Source: Metarhizium brunneum
Taxonomy: Eukaryota > Ascomycota > Sordariomycetes > Hypocreales > Clavicipitaceae
Reading direction: 5' to 3'
DNA: 64,000 bases
NCBI RefSeq assembly: GCF_013426205.1
Contig: NC_089426.1
Location: forward strand, 1,240,001 to 1,304,000
The position numbers were made by a program, and so were the translations under genes. The notes beneath the pieces are model-generated. The model was not told the DNA's origin. It worked only from the letters and a program-made list of their open reading frames with translations, and ran no database searches. Shown piece by piece: positions 24,956 through 37,010 of this stretch. Numbering within the stretch: position 1 is the first letter of the stretch; the number at the start of each line of letters is the position of its first letter.

Positions 24956-27900
24956 GAATTTGGAACATGAGCTAGCATATGGAATTGGAGTTTGCAACAG
25001 AGTGCATTTTTTTTGGGAGGCAAAATTGAGATTTGGACGGGGGCACGTTTTGCTGGTGTGGCCCGTCGGGTGAGTTGAAGATAGTTGAAGGCACGTCTGC
25101 CGAGGATGAATAATACTAGTGCGCCGCAAGTTGTCTCCTACTACATTGGCTCTAGTGACGGTGGAAGCAGATTAGACTTTGGAACAAGGTCGTCGCGGAC
25201 CATGTTGGCTACGCAACGGTGAGGCATTGATGGAACTAGTAGTGCGTAGCAGTTTATATCTGATCAGGACAGAGGCGCATGGGGGCTTCGGCACTCGCTG
25301 GCCACGTCAGGGCCACGGACCGGTGGTGTTTTCTCCACCGGTCTCGCCTGATGCCGCCTGGTGTGGTTGTTGTGCGTGGCGGGCCCCCCGTTGACGGCTT
25401 CATCTAGGCCACGGCTGTGCGTTGACTTTTCGGGGCCATTTACCCCGATGGCGGGTGCGGGTTGGATGTCTGGTGACTTTGGTCACGTCGACGCCAGGCG
25501 CTTAGTAGCCTGAGCGCGGTACTAAACCCCAGAAAAGAAAAAGAAAGGCCCAGTGCGAGATGGGAGGTTCCGTTTCACCCCTTTTTTTTCCCCTTGGACT
25601 TTGTTCTTTTTCGGTCTGGGCTGGATTTGGTGTTGATGTGTCATGGTGGAGTTGTGCTCCTTTTCGGTAGGGCTGAGTGCGGTGGTGGCTCGGCTGTCGG
25701 CCTGGTTGTGTCGTTGGTTTTTCATTTTGCTCGTGCGTTTTTTTGGCGCATGTACGGAGTACACACAGCGTACCCCCTGGCGCCGGGCATGGCACATGAA
25801 CGGTGGCTCGGAAACGGGCCGTTTGACGACGGGCCTTTAGGTGCTCCGTAGGTACTTAGAGGTAGGCAGGTATGGGCGAGGGCGGCTAACATGGCTTCAA
25901 GCGACGGAGAGGGCAGAGGAGGCGGTTTGGGCAACGGGGTCTGTGGGAGCTAATTTTATCACCCCCCGTGCCTGTCTGGCGCCTTGAGCGCTTGGGATTG
26001 GGCGAATACGAGGGTTTCTTTTTTTGAAAGGGAAAAGGGCACCAGGCCGTTGGTTGCCCTGGGGGTGGGGGCTGTTCGTACCGGCAAATTGGGGAGCGGC
26101 GTTGGACCAACGACGAGTATACCATCTCCTTTCGGCTGATGTCGGGAGGGCTGAACCTGGTTCGTCCAGATGTCGCTTGTCGGTAGGGCTGGCGGATGGT
26201 GATGGTAGACGCTGGATCGGGCGGTTCGCCGGTGCAGAGTGTATTCAATGTTGCTTGATTAGGCCGAGGTTGAACCAGGTCGCGCCTGCCGTTTTCTTCC
26301 TCTCCGCGGCTCTCGGTACGGGACGGCGTTTGCTGACAACACCAAAAGAATGCCGGAGTGTACCCGTGGGCCGTGGGCGTTCCTGGCAGGCACACAGTCC
26401 CTTCTTGCTCTGTACAAACGGGAACCAACCCGTGTCCCCGGACGGAATGTGGAATCAGCGTTTCCCCGTGACGATGCTGTGGCCTCAGAGTCACAGACCC
26501 TGTGACAGACAGCACTGACCGGCCTCCTCACGCCCAACCCCCTAGGCTGATGGGGAGAAAATCAAACACCACGTCCAATGGGGCACCGGCTCTTTTCCGT
26601 ACCGGGATACATGCCAATGTAGCCTTGAGGAGAAAAGGGGGAGAGGGGGCGCGAATCTCTCCCCGGCAGTAGCTGGTGAAGGGCTACGGCTTCGCGAGCA
26701 GGAGACGGCGACGAAGGGGCAGGGGGTCCGGCGAACACGAGGTCGGCCGCGCTATTGATTCAGGAGCCTCACTGGTGTGGGCGACGGCTGGGCAAACTGG
26801 ACCTTGCTGTGTCTGCGACCTGATGAACGGGCTGACGAGTGAGATGCAAAAAGGGGCACGGAGCAGACGAGGCTTGAGATGGTCTCGTTGATGAGAACGT
26901 TTTCTTGCTCGGCTGCTTTCCCTTTTCAACATGGTGGACCGGTGCTCTGAGATGCCTGCACTTTTAACCGTCAAGGTGTATCATGTGCCAGTGCGTATCC
27001 TCGGAGCTGTGTCTTGTGCTTGTAATATCAGCAGCGAGCGGCATGGTCTCGAGGCCAGGTCATGGCCGCCGCTTGAGACAACGCCCGTTTGTATCTTGGC
27101 CTCCGTTTCACTGACACTAACACGACGAAATGGCTACGACAATTAAGCGAGCGCATGGGAAAAGACGCTGGCAAGGCACTTGGTGTGCCTTTCGCATGGG
27201 GGGACAAGGTGATATTGCGGTGCTTCAACATCAATGTCACGCCAGGTATTGCGTTTAGCCGCCGAACCATGGAGCAACAAGAGATTCAGCAATACCGGCG
27301 CCCTAGCGATGTATTCCCCATCTCCAGCTCATAAGGGTGCCCTTTTTTGGCGACCTTGGCAATGACATGTTTCCTGGGCGCACTGGAAACGTATAGCCGG
27401 CATTTCGGCTTTTGGACGGCTCCTGCGGCCGGAAGGGGTGATCCGGCAAATACACCATCGTGCCTTCGTCCGGATCAGAAGAAAAGTATGAGTCGAATAT
27501 ACATAACAAAACAAACATGGTCAAGAATGGCGCATGGTCAGGAGCAGCCGAAGGGTTGTCGTGAGAGCCAAGGTCAAGGAACAGATTTGTCGTTGGTGGC
27601 TTTCCTCGTATAATCCTCGCTCACAGCTGAAGGGAGCGGCCTCGTATTCTTTTGGATGTAGTGGCTATGGAGGACCTGGTTGACGTATAATGCACAGAGT
27701 CTGGGGTTCATGCGTATCTGCCTTGGTCGCAAGTCGCTCGAGGTTACCGTCGTCGGGGGCCGCGGTATATAAAGGTGGGCAAATACTCGATGCATCCAGC
27801 TGTATAGTGACTTTCGTGAAGATAACGCCCTCTATTTGCATCGATTAGTGCTTCTTATATCTTCTTGAAGGTGGCTGTAGACTAAGATGGCTCTGCAGGC

Positions 27901-30636
27901 TTCTTAACTGGGTGGTTGCTTGGTGTTGGGTAGTGACAAGCTCGCGGAATATCAAATGTATCCAGCACCATCGACTCTGGGGGAGACCAGAGAAATTTGA
28001 ATCCTCGGCAACGAGGGAGTGCCATTTTTTAATTTCAACTCCAAGTTTCTGGCGTCTATCCCTTTTTCCAAAGGGCTCGCACACGAGCTATAGAAACCAG
28101 GCAAGCTAACGCACTACCTTTGATATTGACGACGCCCCTGGACAGAAAGGATTCGATGAATGGCCACTCTCTGCACTATCAAAGCTGAGCCGATTGTCGT
28201 GTGCCAGCGGCCAATGTACATGTCTCCAGGCGAGTTATCCTATTCCAGCCGCCGATTCCCAAAGGCGGAATCCCGGGATTACCGTAGGGACATGATTGTC
28301 CAACCCGGTCTCGGAACCATCACATGAGTGACTCTAATATACGCCGTGCCTTCTAAACAACGATCTTCCCCAGCATGGTGAACCCAACCATTGATGGATG
28401 GACCCTGATCAAAACTCCCGTTGAGCCCATCATGCTTCGCCCGTCCAAATGCCAGGCTATTTACCAGTTTTTCTAGTCTGACAGAGCCACCTGTAAAGGA
28501 ATAATATAGTAAGTTACATTTTCATCTCGTCTGTATCTGCACGGCTACAACAGGAGCTCTTGGTTTGAGCTCGCCCGATCCAACGACCACCATGCATATA
28601 CCATGCCCCGATTATCACGGGTTTAACCACCGAGTCATAGAGCAAACAGACATATCATCTTGGCTCGGTTGATTCCTCCAAATCCAGCATCCAAACGTGC
28701 CGCTTTCTCAACACCTGCCTTCTGCTCAAGTCCCCGTCATCAACTCCGCACGCTCTAGCCATCCCTTCCGTCATCACCCACCTCGCTTCCAGAACAGAGC
28801 TTGCCACCGTACCGTATTTTGAAAATAACATAACGGACAAGATACACGGGCTAGAAAGTCAGCGCGTGGTATCCGGTGTTGCAAGGGGGGGTTTTCAAGC
28901 ACACTTGTCGTCCCTAGAGCTCCTCATGCTCAGACATCGAACCGGGACGACACCCCATGAAGCAAATACCCAAGATTTAAGCCTATCAAGATGGATGTAT
29001 ATAGAATGATACCTACCTAGACTTACAACATCCCGCATGACCAACAAGGACATATCAGTGGTAATCGGGCATGACCACTGAGTCAAGGAGCAAAAAAATG
29101 CAGCAATAGCGTCCCATGGCCGAATATACCCTATATCCAGCTTACAAGTGTGCACATCTTGCCTCTCTCTCTCTCCAGTCTCTCTCTCTATGGCCTCTGA
29201 CAGGACGGCCAATCCTACAGCACAGGGTATTAATTCCCAGCAAGACCAAATATTTCCTCACGGAAGAACTATATCTCGGTACAAAGCTCCGGCATAGCAT
29301 ACGCCCGTTTAACGGAACTCAAGCCAGCAACAGGGATACACTACGATGCAGAATTTATCACCTACAGCAGCTACGGACCGCACTGAACAGGTCTGGCCCT
29401 TGATCAGATTAAAGCTACCCAGAAGATGAATATTTTTACCATCTCGGAAGCCAGGTGCCTACAGCCCCTCCCTATCTGGAATCTTGCAACGCCACCGTCA
29501 ATCTTACTATCGAGCCACGGCAAAAAAAGATACAGCCCGATATCCAGCTTACAATTGTCGTTGACCATTTCGGCTCGGTCTTCTCTACAGCCCACCAAAG
29601 ATATCATATCCCTAGCTAGCATTTGGCGTCGAGCAGGGTCAACTTCTCTGGCCCCGAATCGACAACATGCCAGACATAAATGGCACAAGACTCACCCACC
29701 AGCAAGAGCAGGACACGAAGAAAACGATGAGACCAGCGCATCCACGTCCATCGTCAGACCACGCCTGACCAGCCATGTCAGCAGTGTCATGGCCAGACGA
29801 CATATGTATGCAAATCACAATGCCAAAATACCACCGTCAACAGACTCCACAGTCCAGCCTGAAGACACAGCGCCCCTTCTCTACACACATCACCATACAG
29901 ACAAGTAATGAATGATCAAAAGGGACACGTGGAAAAAGAGGTAAAAGGTAAAAAGGTGTAGTCTGGTATTTCATTCCTGATAGCATGCAGCAAGACATGT
30001 TTCCGCAAGCCTAGGCAAAACAGTCCTCACACAGCCTCTGACAGCCTCCCGGCACAACTGCCACTACCTACACGACCCAAGTCCAAACAGCACGGCAGAC
30101 ACCAGACATAACAAAACAAAGTCATGATACTCATGTCAACACCCACAGGTTCAGCCACCCCATAAACTCCCCTAGCCAACGTCCAGGCAAAAAGAGTATA
30201 GAACCCCGCCAACCGACCAAAGGGCGTTTCCCAAGGTGAGGAATGCCGGGCCAAGTAACATAGAAACGAGCAAAGGAAAAAAGAAAGAGACCAAACCAAG
30301 AAAAAGACCATGCGTCAGTGCAGTACGTGCTGGTGACATGCCAGCCGCCTTTGAAAAAGCTGTGTATCCTATGGTTCAAAAAGGGAAAACAAAAAAGAAT
30401 GCCAACGTGCTGATCCCAATGCTTATACAAAAACGCCGAGGAGCCAAAAGCAGCAGCACCAACCTCTGCTTTAGTGCAATTACGATATGAAATGCGTTTT
30501 TCCTATAGCCTGCTCGCCGTCACAACTCCTACTCTTTTTTTCCTTCTTCCGCTAATCTGGTCGACCCGTCAGTCAAGCCTTGCGTACGTGTTGTCCGCTC
30601 CTTGCTTGCTTGCTTGCTCTATGAAAAGCATGGGGT

Positions 30637-32278
30637 TCATGAGGATGATGATGCATCTGATGAGTCCGATTCCGAGCTGTCACTGCGCTGGATTCCGGCA
30701 CCATCCCGGACGGCGTCACTGTAGCTTGGGACCGGTCCGCTGGGGGTATTCTGTAGTCTGGGTGTCGCGGTAGCAGACGAGTCTCCGCGGCCCCGGTTCA
30801 TTACTCGTATCAAGGGCGTGTTCTCCTCGCTGTCGGTGCTATACCGTCGTCGATCCTGCCCGGAATCGGAGTGTGTTGGGCTGGAATAGTCTGGAGGAGG
30901 ATTAGTAGCGTCTTCCAGGTGCAAATGCAGCGGGTTGTCGTCGTGATATGCCTCCTGATGGCCGGTGCTGCCACTAGCCTCACCGCCTTCATCGTTGGGG
31001 ACGAGCTGCGCAAGCGAGATGTCGGTTGGACTTCGCACAGGGCCCGGGCTTGTTGGTGGAAGGACTCGAAAGTTGCCGCTTCGTGTGCGGCCGTGGCTAG
31101 GATTCAAGTTGCTTCTTCCACCCGTGACTGTATACGGCGAGCCAGTGACGGATTGACGATGCGGCAGTCCTTGACCAGAGAAGGCGCCATCCTTGGTGCC
31201 CGTCTCTAACAGAATGCTTCCCTGCTCAGACCCGTACGGCGGCGGCGGCGCCAAACTACCCGTCACAGGAGCCAGACCCCATTTCTTGACATTGGCTTCG
31301 ATGAAGACAAATCCAGACTGGCCCAAGTTGACGTGTACAATGGCCGGACCGTTGGCACCGATAGCCGGAAAGAAGTTTTGCGACTTGAGTCCGTGAACAA
31401 CCTCTTCGTATCGTTTGCCGTTTCGCGTGAAAAAGATGGCTCCGGTTCTAGGCCTGTATCCAACACCAACAACATCGCCTTGGACCAGTTTCGGAGCGTA
31501 TGGCGTGGAGCTAAAGGGCTGGTTGTAGTGGCGGGAGCCGTCCGAATGGTATGCCACGGAATACTTGTGATAACCTGCAAAGGATGGTTAGCAAATAAAC
31601 GGTTACAATTTTACACATTGCTCGGCCAGTGACATACCAGGCAATCGGAACAGCGGATAGGGTTTTGTGGCCATTCCAATGCTGAGCAGGGTATTCTCAG
31701 GCTTTTCGTAAATCTTGGCTTCCCAATAGTAGACATCGTTTTGCTTGGGAACAGGCAGGTTGCACATGACGGTGCACTCGGAGTCGAAGAACTCGATTTC
31801 CGTACGGGCCTCGACAAAACAGTTGGCAACCTCCAGCTCCGGCTCAAACTCCCAGGCCGAAACACCCTTTTCCTGAATCGCTAGGTATTGCGAAAGCGAA
31901 ATGTCGGTATGCAGCGACTCGGGTGGATTGGCAGTGACGAATGCTAGAGAGATGATGAGCAGGTCAGCCGTGGGACCTACAATAATGCGCGACTAAGGTG
32001 GCAAATGTGACTTTCTTACCCTTTGCTCTGAGATATTCGGTGCGGGTCATGTCGTCCATGGTCTCCAAAGCCTCGGCCTCCTCACGCAAAAAGGCCTGCT
32101 CGTCATCATACTCGCCGGGCCGGCCGAGGCGATCAAGGATAATGCGCCCCGAGCCCGCGCATCCAGAAGCCCAAAACACAAAGACGACGAGGGCGATGAG
32201 AACGATGGACCCGAAAGAGGAGACGAGGCCGATGATGACGCCGGTGAAGGCAGAGGTGGGGGGACTGCTGACGGCCAT
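30637..32278 (-). CDS. Ear1/Ssh4-like endosomal SPRY-domain adaptor
   Basis: Three exons on the minus strand, 32278-32020, 31943-31638 and 31574-30637, encode 500 residues. A transmembrane segment at residues 11-36 (FTGVIIGLVSSFGSIVLIAL onward) is followed by a cytosolic YDDEQAFLREEAEALE region, then a SPRY domain at about residues 130-280 (for example DVVGVGYRPRTGAIFFTRNG). Two PPxY motifs, PPPY at 299-302 and PPDY at 415-418, are docking sites for WW domains of the Rsp5 ubiquitin ligase. In yeast, Ear1 and Ssh4 use this layout to bring Rsp5 to membrane proteins on endosomes and the vacuole for degradation. The acidic Ser-rich tail ends SESDSSDASSSS. The start is the first ATG in frame; upstream codons are open but begin only with GTG. 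Confidence 0.93.
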
Positions 32279-33718
32279 GGTGTAGTTGTAGTTGTAGTGC
32301 GGCGTGGTGTTGAGTGGTATTGATGGTGCGACCACCAGGACTGTCGCCTGCGAGATTCAAGTCGGCGGCGACAAGACGACAGTGGCGGTGGCCGCCGCGG
32401 GGAGAGGAGAAGCACGAAGCGCTCTGTCGGTGCGTGTGGGACGCAAGATGCACAGGTAGATTGCGGTATCAGCATAAAAAAAAGAGGCTCGCAAGTTCGA
32501 AGGAGAGACGGGCAAATGGCGGACGATGGCTGTGGCTGGCTGGCTGTATTCGCCGGCGTGCGGACGAAGGAGGGAGGGACTGGACGAGAGGGCGAGGCGA
32601 CAAGACGTCGAGCGTGGAAACTCGAAGGCCAGGGCGGTCGAGAAGAATGAGAGAGGTGAGAGACGAAGAACAAAGGATGAAGCGACCGCCAGCGGATTAG
32701 GATACGGATGGAAGTTGAATGCTGCGGATTGGGGATTGGGGATTGGGGACTGAGCGAGCTGAGCGAGGTGGATCGTGGTGACGGAAGACTGCGTGGTGGT
32801 GACGGACTGGTGCCGGGCCGTCGGATTGGCCGGACTCGATCTTCGCCACCAGATAGAGAGAGCCAGTGTGTGGGAGAATGCGAGAAGAGGGAATATTGAT
32901 CGCCAAGCCGACTCCAAGGTGCGGGTCCCGAAGCGCTGGGGCAGCAGCGGGCAGCAGCGGGCATCAGCCAGCGCCAAACGTGTCTGGAATAAACAAAGGC
33001 CTCCAAGAGCCAACAAGACGGCAATGCAGTCAAGTCTGGTGCACAGGCCACGGGGAGGCAGGAATGCAAGCGCCAGAGAATTGCTGCGAGTTAAAAAAAA
33101 ACACAGACACGGCACCAGGAGTACATGATGGTTATACTTGCTTTTAAGTATACCACTAGCCCTGATCACTCCCGACAGCGTCCCTGTAGCGCCAGGCGCC
33201 GCCGCCAATCTTATCATGATTGACCCGCCAGGCAGCATTACTCACAATGCCTGATGTCATCCAACTCCCGCTGCCCATTGGCCGGCCCTGCCCCTTTCGC
33301 ACGTGCATGTGCCTCCGTCCCGCACAACGACCAGCCAGTTAGTTGACCCTTGAAACCAGAAATAGCCACATCGCGGCCGCTGAGGCCACGCGTTTCACCT
33401 CCGTCGAGACGTGGGCGCACAAACCCAGCTCTTCAGGCACTCGGGTACGGAGCAATGAGAGCCACAACGAAACAAGCAGTGTAATGTCGGCGTCTCTGCA
33501 AACCGTCTTCGTATTGACTATATACTGCCTTGCACTGCTCATGCCCTCATCAACTCAAGCTTCCCGACTGACGACACTCGATGCCACAAACAACCGTGAT
33601 GCCTTGTAAATCCACCCCCCCCCAAATTGAGAGTGTGTGGGAACAAAAAAAATAAAAACTCTGCCAAGCTACGCATGCCAATCTGTTGTAAAATCAAAGA
33701 ATTAAAAACCCCAGCCCC
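32279..33718. other. Ear1-like gene promoter/leader; 3' flank of membrane-protein gene
   Basis: Read on the minus strand this region is strongly pyrimidine-rich and probably contains a long 5' UTR. Tandem repeats are present: GGATTGGGGATTGGGG-type units at 32727-32749 and GCAGCAGCGG twice at 32941-32960. An ATG-initiated 293-codon open frame (33238-32357, minus) looks like a by-product of the low-complexity sequence. Confidence 0.55.
32727..32749 (+). repeat. Three tandem GGATTGG-type heptamers
   Basis: The unit GGGGATT/ATTGGGG is repeated three times in the presumed leader region of the Ear1-like gene. The G-run spacing would allow a G-quadruplex on this strand. Confidence 0.7.
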
Positions 33719-34816
33719 TTACAAGTCGTCGTCCTCAGTCCGCCCCCGTCGATACCCGCCACGCCGCGCCCTCCTCTCCTCGCGCTGCTGCTCCCTCAGC
33801 GCCCTCAACTCCGGCATGGGGTGGTAGTACGTCTTGTTGCCCAGGTCGCTCCCCTCCAGCAGGCTCTCGCTGGCATTGCTCTCCGCCGCCCCGGGCCGGT
33901 TGTAGCTAAAGTCGCGGCGCGAGACCCGGCTCTCCTCCCGCAGCCGCCGGGCCTCGGAGCGAATCCGCTCAGACTCGCGCGCCGCGTTCCGGTCCGCCGT
34001 CGAGTACACCTTGCGGATGGGCGCCGGCTTCTTGGTCGGCGTCTCCTGGCGCCCGGACAGCAGCTCCGACGACACGGTCGAGTCCGAAGGGTTGGTCGAC
34101 CCGTCCCACTGCGACCCGTCCGACTCCTTGTTCAGCCCGCCGACGCGCGCCGCCTTCTCGTGACGATAGCTGCGCAGCTCCTTCTGCGCCGCCTTCTCCG
34201 CCATCTCGTCCGTCACGCCGTCCTCGCCCACGTGCCGCTTGCCGCTGCGCTTCTCGCCGCGCCTCTTGCGCCGCTCGCGCTCCCTCGCGTCCTGCTTGGC
34301 CTTGCGCTTCTCCCGCGCCGCGATGTCGCTCGCCCCGGCCGTCACGCCGCTCAGCCCCGTGCTCTCCGTCACCACCGTCGTGCCGTCGTCGTCGGCCACG
34401 TCCTTGTACACGCTGCCGCCCCCCAGCTTCGTCGTCTTGGTCGCCCCCGACAGCACCGTGCCGTTGGGCCCCTTGCGCCTCAGCACCGTCGACTTGTACT
34501 CCTCCCAGTCGTTCTCCTTGAAATGGATCCCGCCATTCTTGGCCCAGAAGAAGAACCATATCCCCGTCACCACAAACGCCACGCCAATCAGCGCGAAGAG
34601 CACGAAAAACCCGACGTTGTTGATGTCGTGAGGGTCCAACACTCCGTGTGAGGGATTCGACGTCTCCTTGCCGTCCCGGGCAAACACGCGGCCTGCCTCG
34701 CTGAGAGGGCCATCTGACGGCCTCGAGGCACCATCGGGAGAGGCAGCCTCGACACTGGCAGCCGTCCTGACGATGCTCCGCAGAGAATGCTTCACAACAG
34801 CCAAAACCGGAGCCAT
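33719..34816 (-). CDS. Single-pass membrane protein with basic charged tail, unknown function
   Basis: An intronless frame of 365 residues from the first ATG (MAPVLAVVKHSLRSIV). One strong transmembrane segment is at residues 68-91 (NVGFFVLFALIGVAFVVTGI then WFFFWAK), followed by a conserved-looking GGIHFKENDWEEYKSTVLRR segment. A highly charged region at about 165-220 (EKRKAKQDARERERRKRRGE) and a C-terminal coiled-coil-prone stretch (SERIRSEARRLREESR) follow; it ends in RRARRGGYRRGRTEDDDL. There is no clear cleavable signal peptide, so topology is uncertain. I do not recognise a named family. Base composition is very G+C-rich compared with flanking DNA, which opens long antisense frames. It is on the same strand as the Ear1-like gene, but nothing links their functions. 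Confidence 0.85.
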   Translation of the reverse strand: MAPVLAVVKHSLRSIVRTAASVEAASPDGASRPSDGPLSEAGRVFARDGKETSNPSHGVLDPHDINNVGFFVLFALIGVAFVVTGIWFFFWAKNGGIHFKENDWEEYKSTVLRRKGPNGTVLSGATKTTKLGGGSVYKDVADDDGTTVVTESTGLSGVTAGASDIAAREKRKAKQDARERERRKRRGEKRSGKRHVGEDGVTDEMAEKAAQKELRSYRHEKAARVGGLNKESDGSQWDGSTNPSDSTVSSELLSGRQETPTKKPAPIRKVYSTADRNAARESERIRSEARRLREESRVSRRDFSYNRPGAAESNASESLLEGSDLGNKTYYHPMPELRALREQQREERRARRGGYRRGRTEDDDL

Positions 34817-35253
34817 GATGTCCGCCGTCAAGATGGAGAGGAATGCAATCTATCTCTCCGCGTATGTGGATCAGTGGTTCCAGTCGATACGTGCAGAAAG
34901 AGTCCCCCCTCCTGGGCACGAGCGTCTGGAATGTCGAACAAAGCCTGAGTCGTAAATCTTGATCCGGTCACAAAATTAGATTCCAATAGCGTCGACTTTG
35001 CTTTTCGTGCGCGTGGATGGGATAAAATGCCCAAGTAAAGAATCCACCTCTGTTCGATGTTTGAGTGTGTGGTCGAGGAGCAGTGGGCAAAATGGTGAGA
35101 TGGGGCAGATTCATGACCACGGCTAGGTACATGTATGGTGCTGCTGTTCCTACAGAAACCGGTGGCTGGGGGTTGGCGTTGGGGTCTCGGGCCCCTCACG
35201 CCTCGCGTCGAGCTTGGAAGAGGTTGGGGCTCTGCACCTCAAGGTGGGAGAAA

Positions 35254-35297
35254 TTTTTCTTTTTTTTCTTTCTTTCTTTCTTTCTTTTTTTTTTTTT
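35254..35297 (+). repeat. Polypyrimidine (TTTC)n / T-run microsatellite
   Basis: Repeated TTTC units end in a T-run of about 13. It is a simple repeat in non-coding DNA. Confidence 0.85.
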
Positions 35298-35980
35298 GAA
35301 CATGATGCAGAATAAGTTCAAAGATTATATCGTTGTATTTCTTTCAGCCTCGCGGCTATACTACCCAGCTCTAATTCTCTTTAACATAGATTTCCCTAGA
35401 AACAATAGGCGTTTCCATTTGCTGCCGATGGCATCTGGGGAGCATAAAACTAATGACGCAAAAAGTAAACAGACCTGGGCTGACCAGGCAACCGCTGAAT
35501 GGCAACGGCCCCACCTCACGTGTCTCTGTCACAAGCATTTTGCTCATCTCCATGCTCCGTATTCACTTACGCATAATTGGCACTTGTCCTTGGAAGAATT
35601 AGCACAGTCGGACGGTCAAGCAACTCATATTCATCGCACAGGGTACTTTGCTACCAAGCCAGCCGTCGTCCATACTCGCAACCACCACTCCACAAACAAG
35701 TTCTCGCAACAAATGGTATGCCATCTACCCAACAGGTCATCATCCTTGATTTGATCTCTTGGACCAGCACATTATATAGCCTTCTGCCTGTTACTTCGCC
35801 TGCATTGAGCTTGGCCATGTCGCCAGAAAGGCCCATGTCTCCCAAGGCTGCGTTTCGCAAAGCACTTCGCCAATTTCCTAGCTGCCAACAAATTTCAATC
35901 TGCACCTCCCATCCCATCTGACAAAAACATCTATCCAAAAGCCACAACGTGGCAACTAATCCACAGTAGTAGGAAGGTAC

Positions 35981-36002
35981 AAAAAAAAAAAAAAAAAAAA
36001 AA
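35981..36002 (+). repeat. Poly(A) run, 22 bp
   Basis: Uninterrupted A tract in intergenic DNA. No adjacent retroelement features were seen, so it is probably a simple homopolymer. Confidence 0.85.
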
Positions 36003-37010
36003 CAATAAAATATCGTAGATGGCTTCCCAGTTGTAACAAAAACAAAACGCGCAACGGGCCCCTAGAGAGTGAGAGGGTGCGAACCCCCATTGCCCATACA
36101 GTCTATATCGCTATGGTGGTATTGAGTGGCTAGGGAAATACATAACAGTGCTTTCTCGAGCTTGTTTCATATTTTGCATCGCACTGCAGCATTCCCGCTG
36201 CTGCAAGTCGAAGATGCGATAGTACAAGCCCGAGAAAGAAACGATTATGCAACTCATAGAAAGACAGATGACGCAACAAGTAGCCAGAAGAGATAAGGAA
36301 CCAGGCATGACTAGGCAAGCATCGATTTTGACCACCGGTTGTCGCTTCCATCGGCATGATAACTTCGTGGACGGCCATTGGTGCCCAAAGTCTAGCCTCT
36401 AGTCTCATACAATCTGATGCTCGACCTTTGGAAACCTTGTCTCGCCCGGCCCGGCTCCAGCAACGACTGCGAGTTTGATGGAAACCGGCCGTGGTTGTTG
36501 ATACAAGTTGCCATGCATTTGGAATGTCTGTCTTAACGACGAAAATGCGGAAAAAGGGAAGAAGGAAAGATGCAAAGAGTCAAAATGAACAAATCTTCAT
36601 TCATCGCCAAGATTTTGGGTATCAAGCTTTCGTTGCCTGCCATTAACGGTGCCACAAGAATGGCAGCCAAATGTCATAAGCACAGAAATATAGCGCATGC
36701 GACCAGGTTTCTATGTCGAAAACCAATTGCTCGAAGACCAGCTATCGAAATCACCAGTGATGAGTGCCCAGGCGTGTTGCAGCATGGGAAATGAACAGCA
36801 TCAGAAGAAAATCGCAACGCTCGCTTTGACTCGGAGTAAAAAAAAGAAATCAAAGGGGGTGGGGAACAGGTCCCAAATCTACCCAACACACAATAACTAG
36901 AAGCAGTCGAAACGGACAAGAGTGGAGTTGAAAACAAATCGTCTTTGCATTGTTTGGGTCGTCAACGTCATCATTGAAATCGTAAATCATCGTAGTCGAG
37001 CTGTTCATTA

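Larger units (their letters stand above)
24220..30636. other. 6.4-kb gene desert between Zn2Cys6 factor and Ear1-like gene
   Basis: No coding gene recognised. The first part should be the 3' UTR of the transcription factor and includes a 14-T run at 24235-24248. Degenerate CACTCCTTACGACGA copies lie at 24551-24753 and an A/T-rich TATTTTTG repeat at 24919-24955. A CT dinucleotide tract lies at about 29161-29190. One exact TACGGAGTA copy is at 25753-25761. The end flanks the 3' end of the Ear1-like gene. Confidence 0.55.
34817..37010. other. Intergenic between two minus-strand genes
   Basis: No gene recognised. It contains a T/C-rich microsatellite at 35254-35297 and a 22-A run at 35981-36002. 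Part of it should be the promoter of the membrane-protein gene and part the 3' flank of the disordered-protein gene. Confidence 0.6.

Noticed and set aside
32047..33069. 340-codon minus-strand frame overlapping the Ear1-like start
   Set aside because: Pyrimidine-driven Ser/Pro/Arg composition and out of frame with the real protein it overlaps.
33821..34651. 276-codon plus-strand frame
   Set aside because: Lies antisense within the membrane-protein gene; Leu/Arg/His-rich composition typical of G+C-rich antisense shadows.
35981..36002. Poly(A) run as the tail of a retroelement
   Set aside because: No upstream reverse-transcriptase-like sequence or target-site duplication was visible; a simple homopolymer is sufficient.
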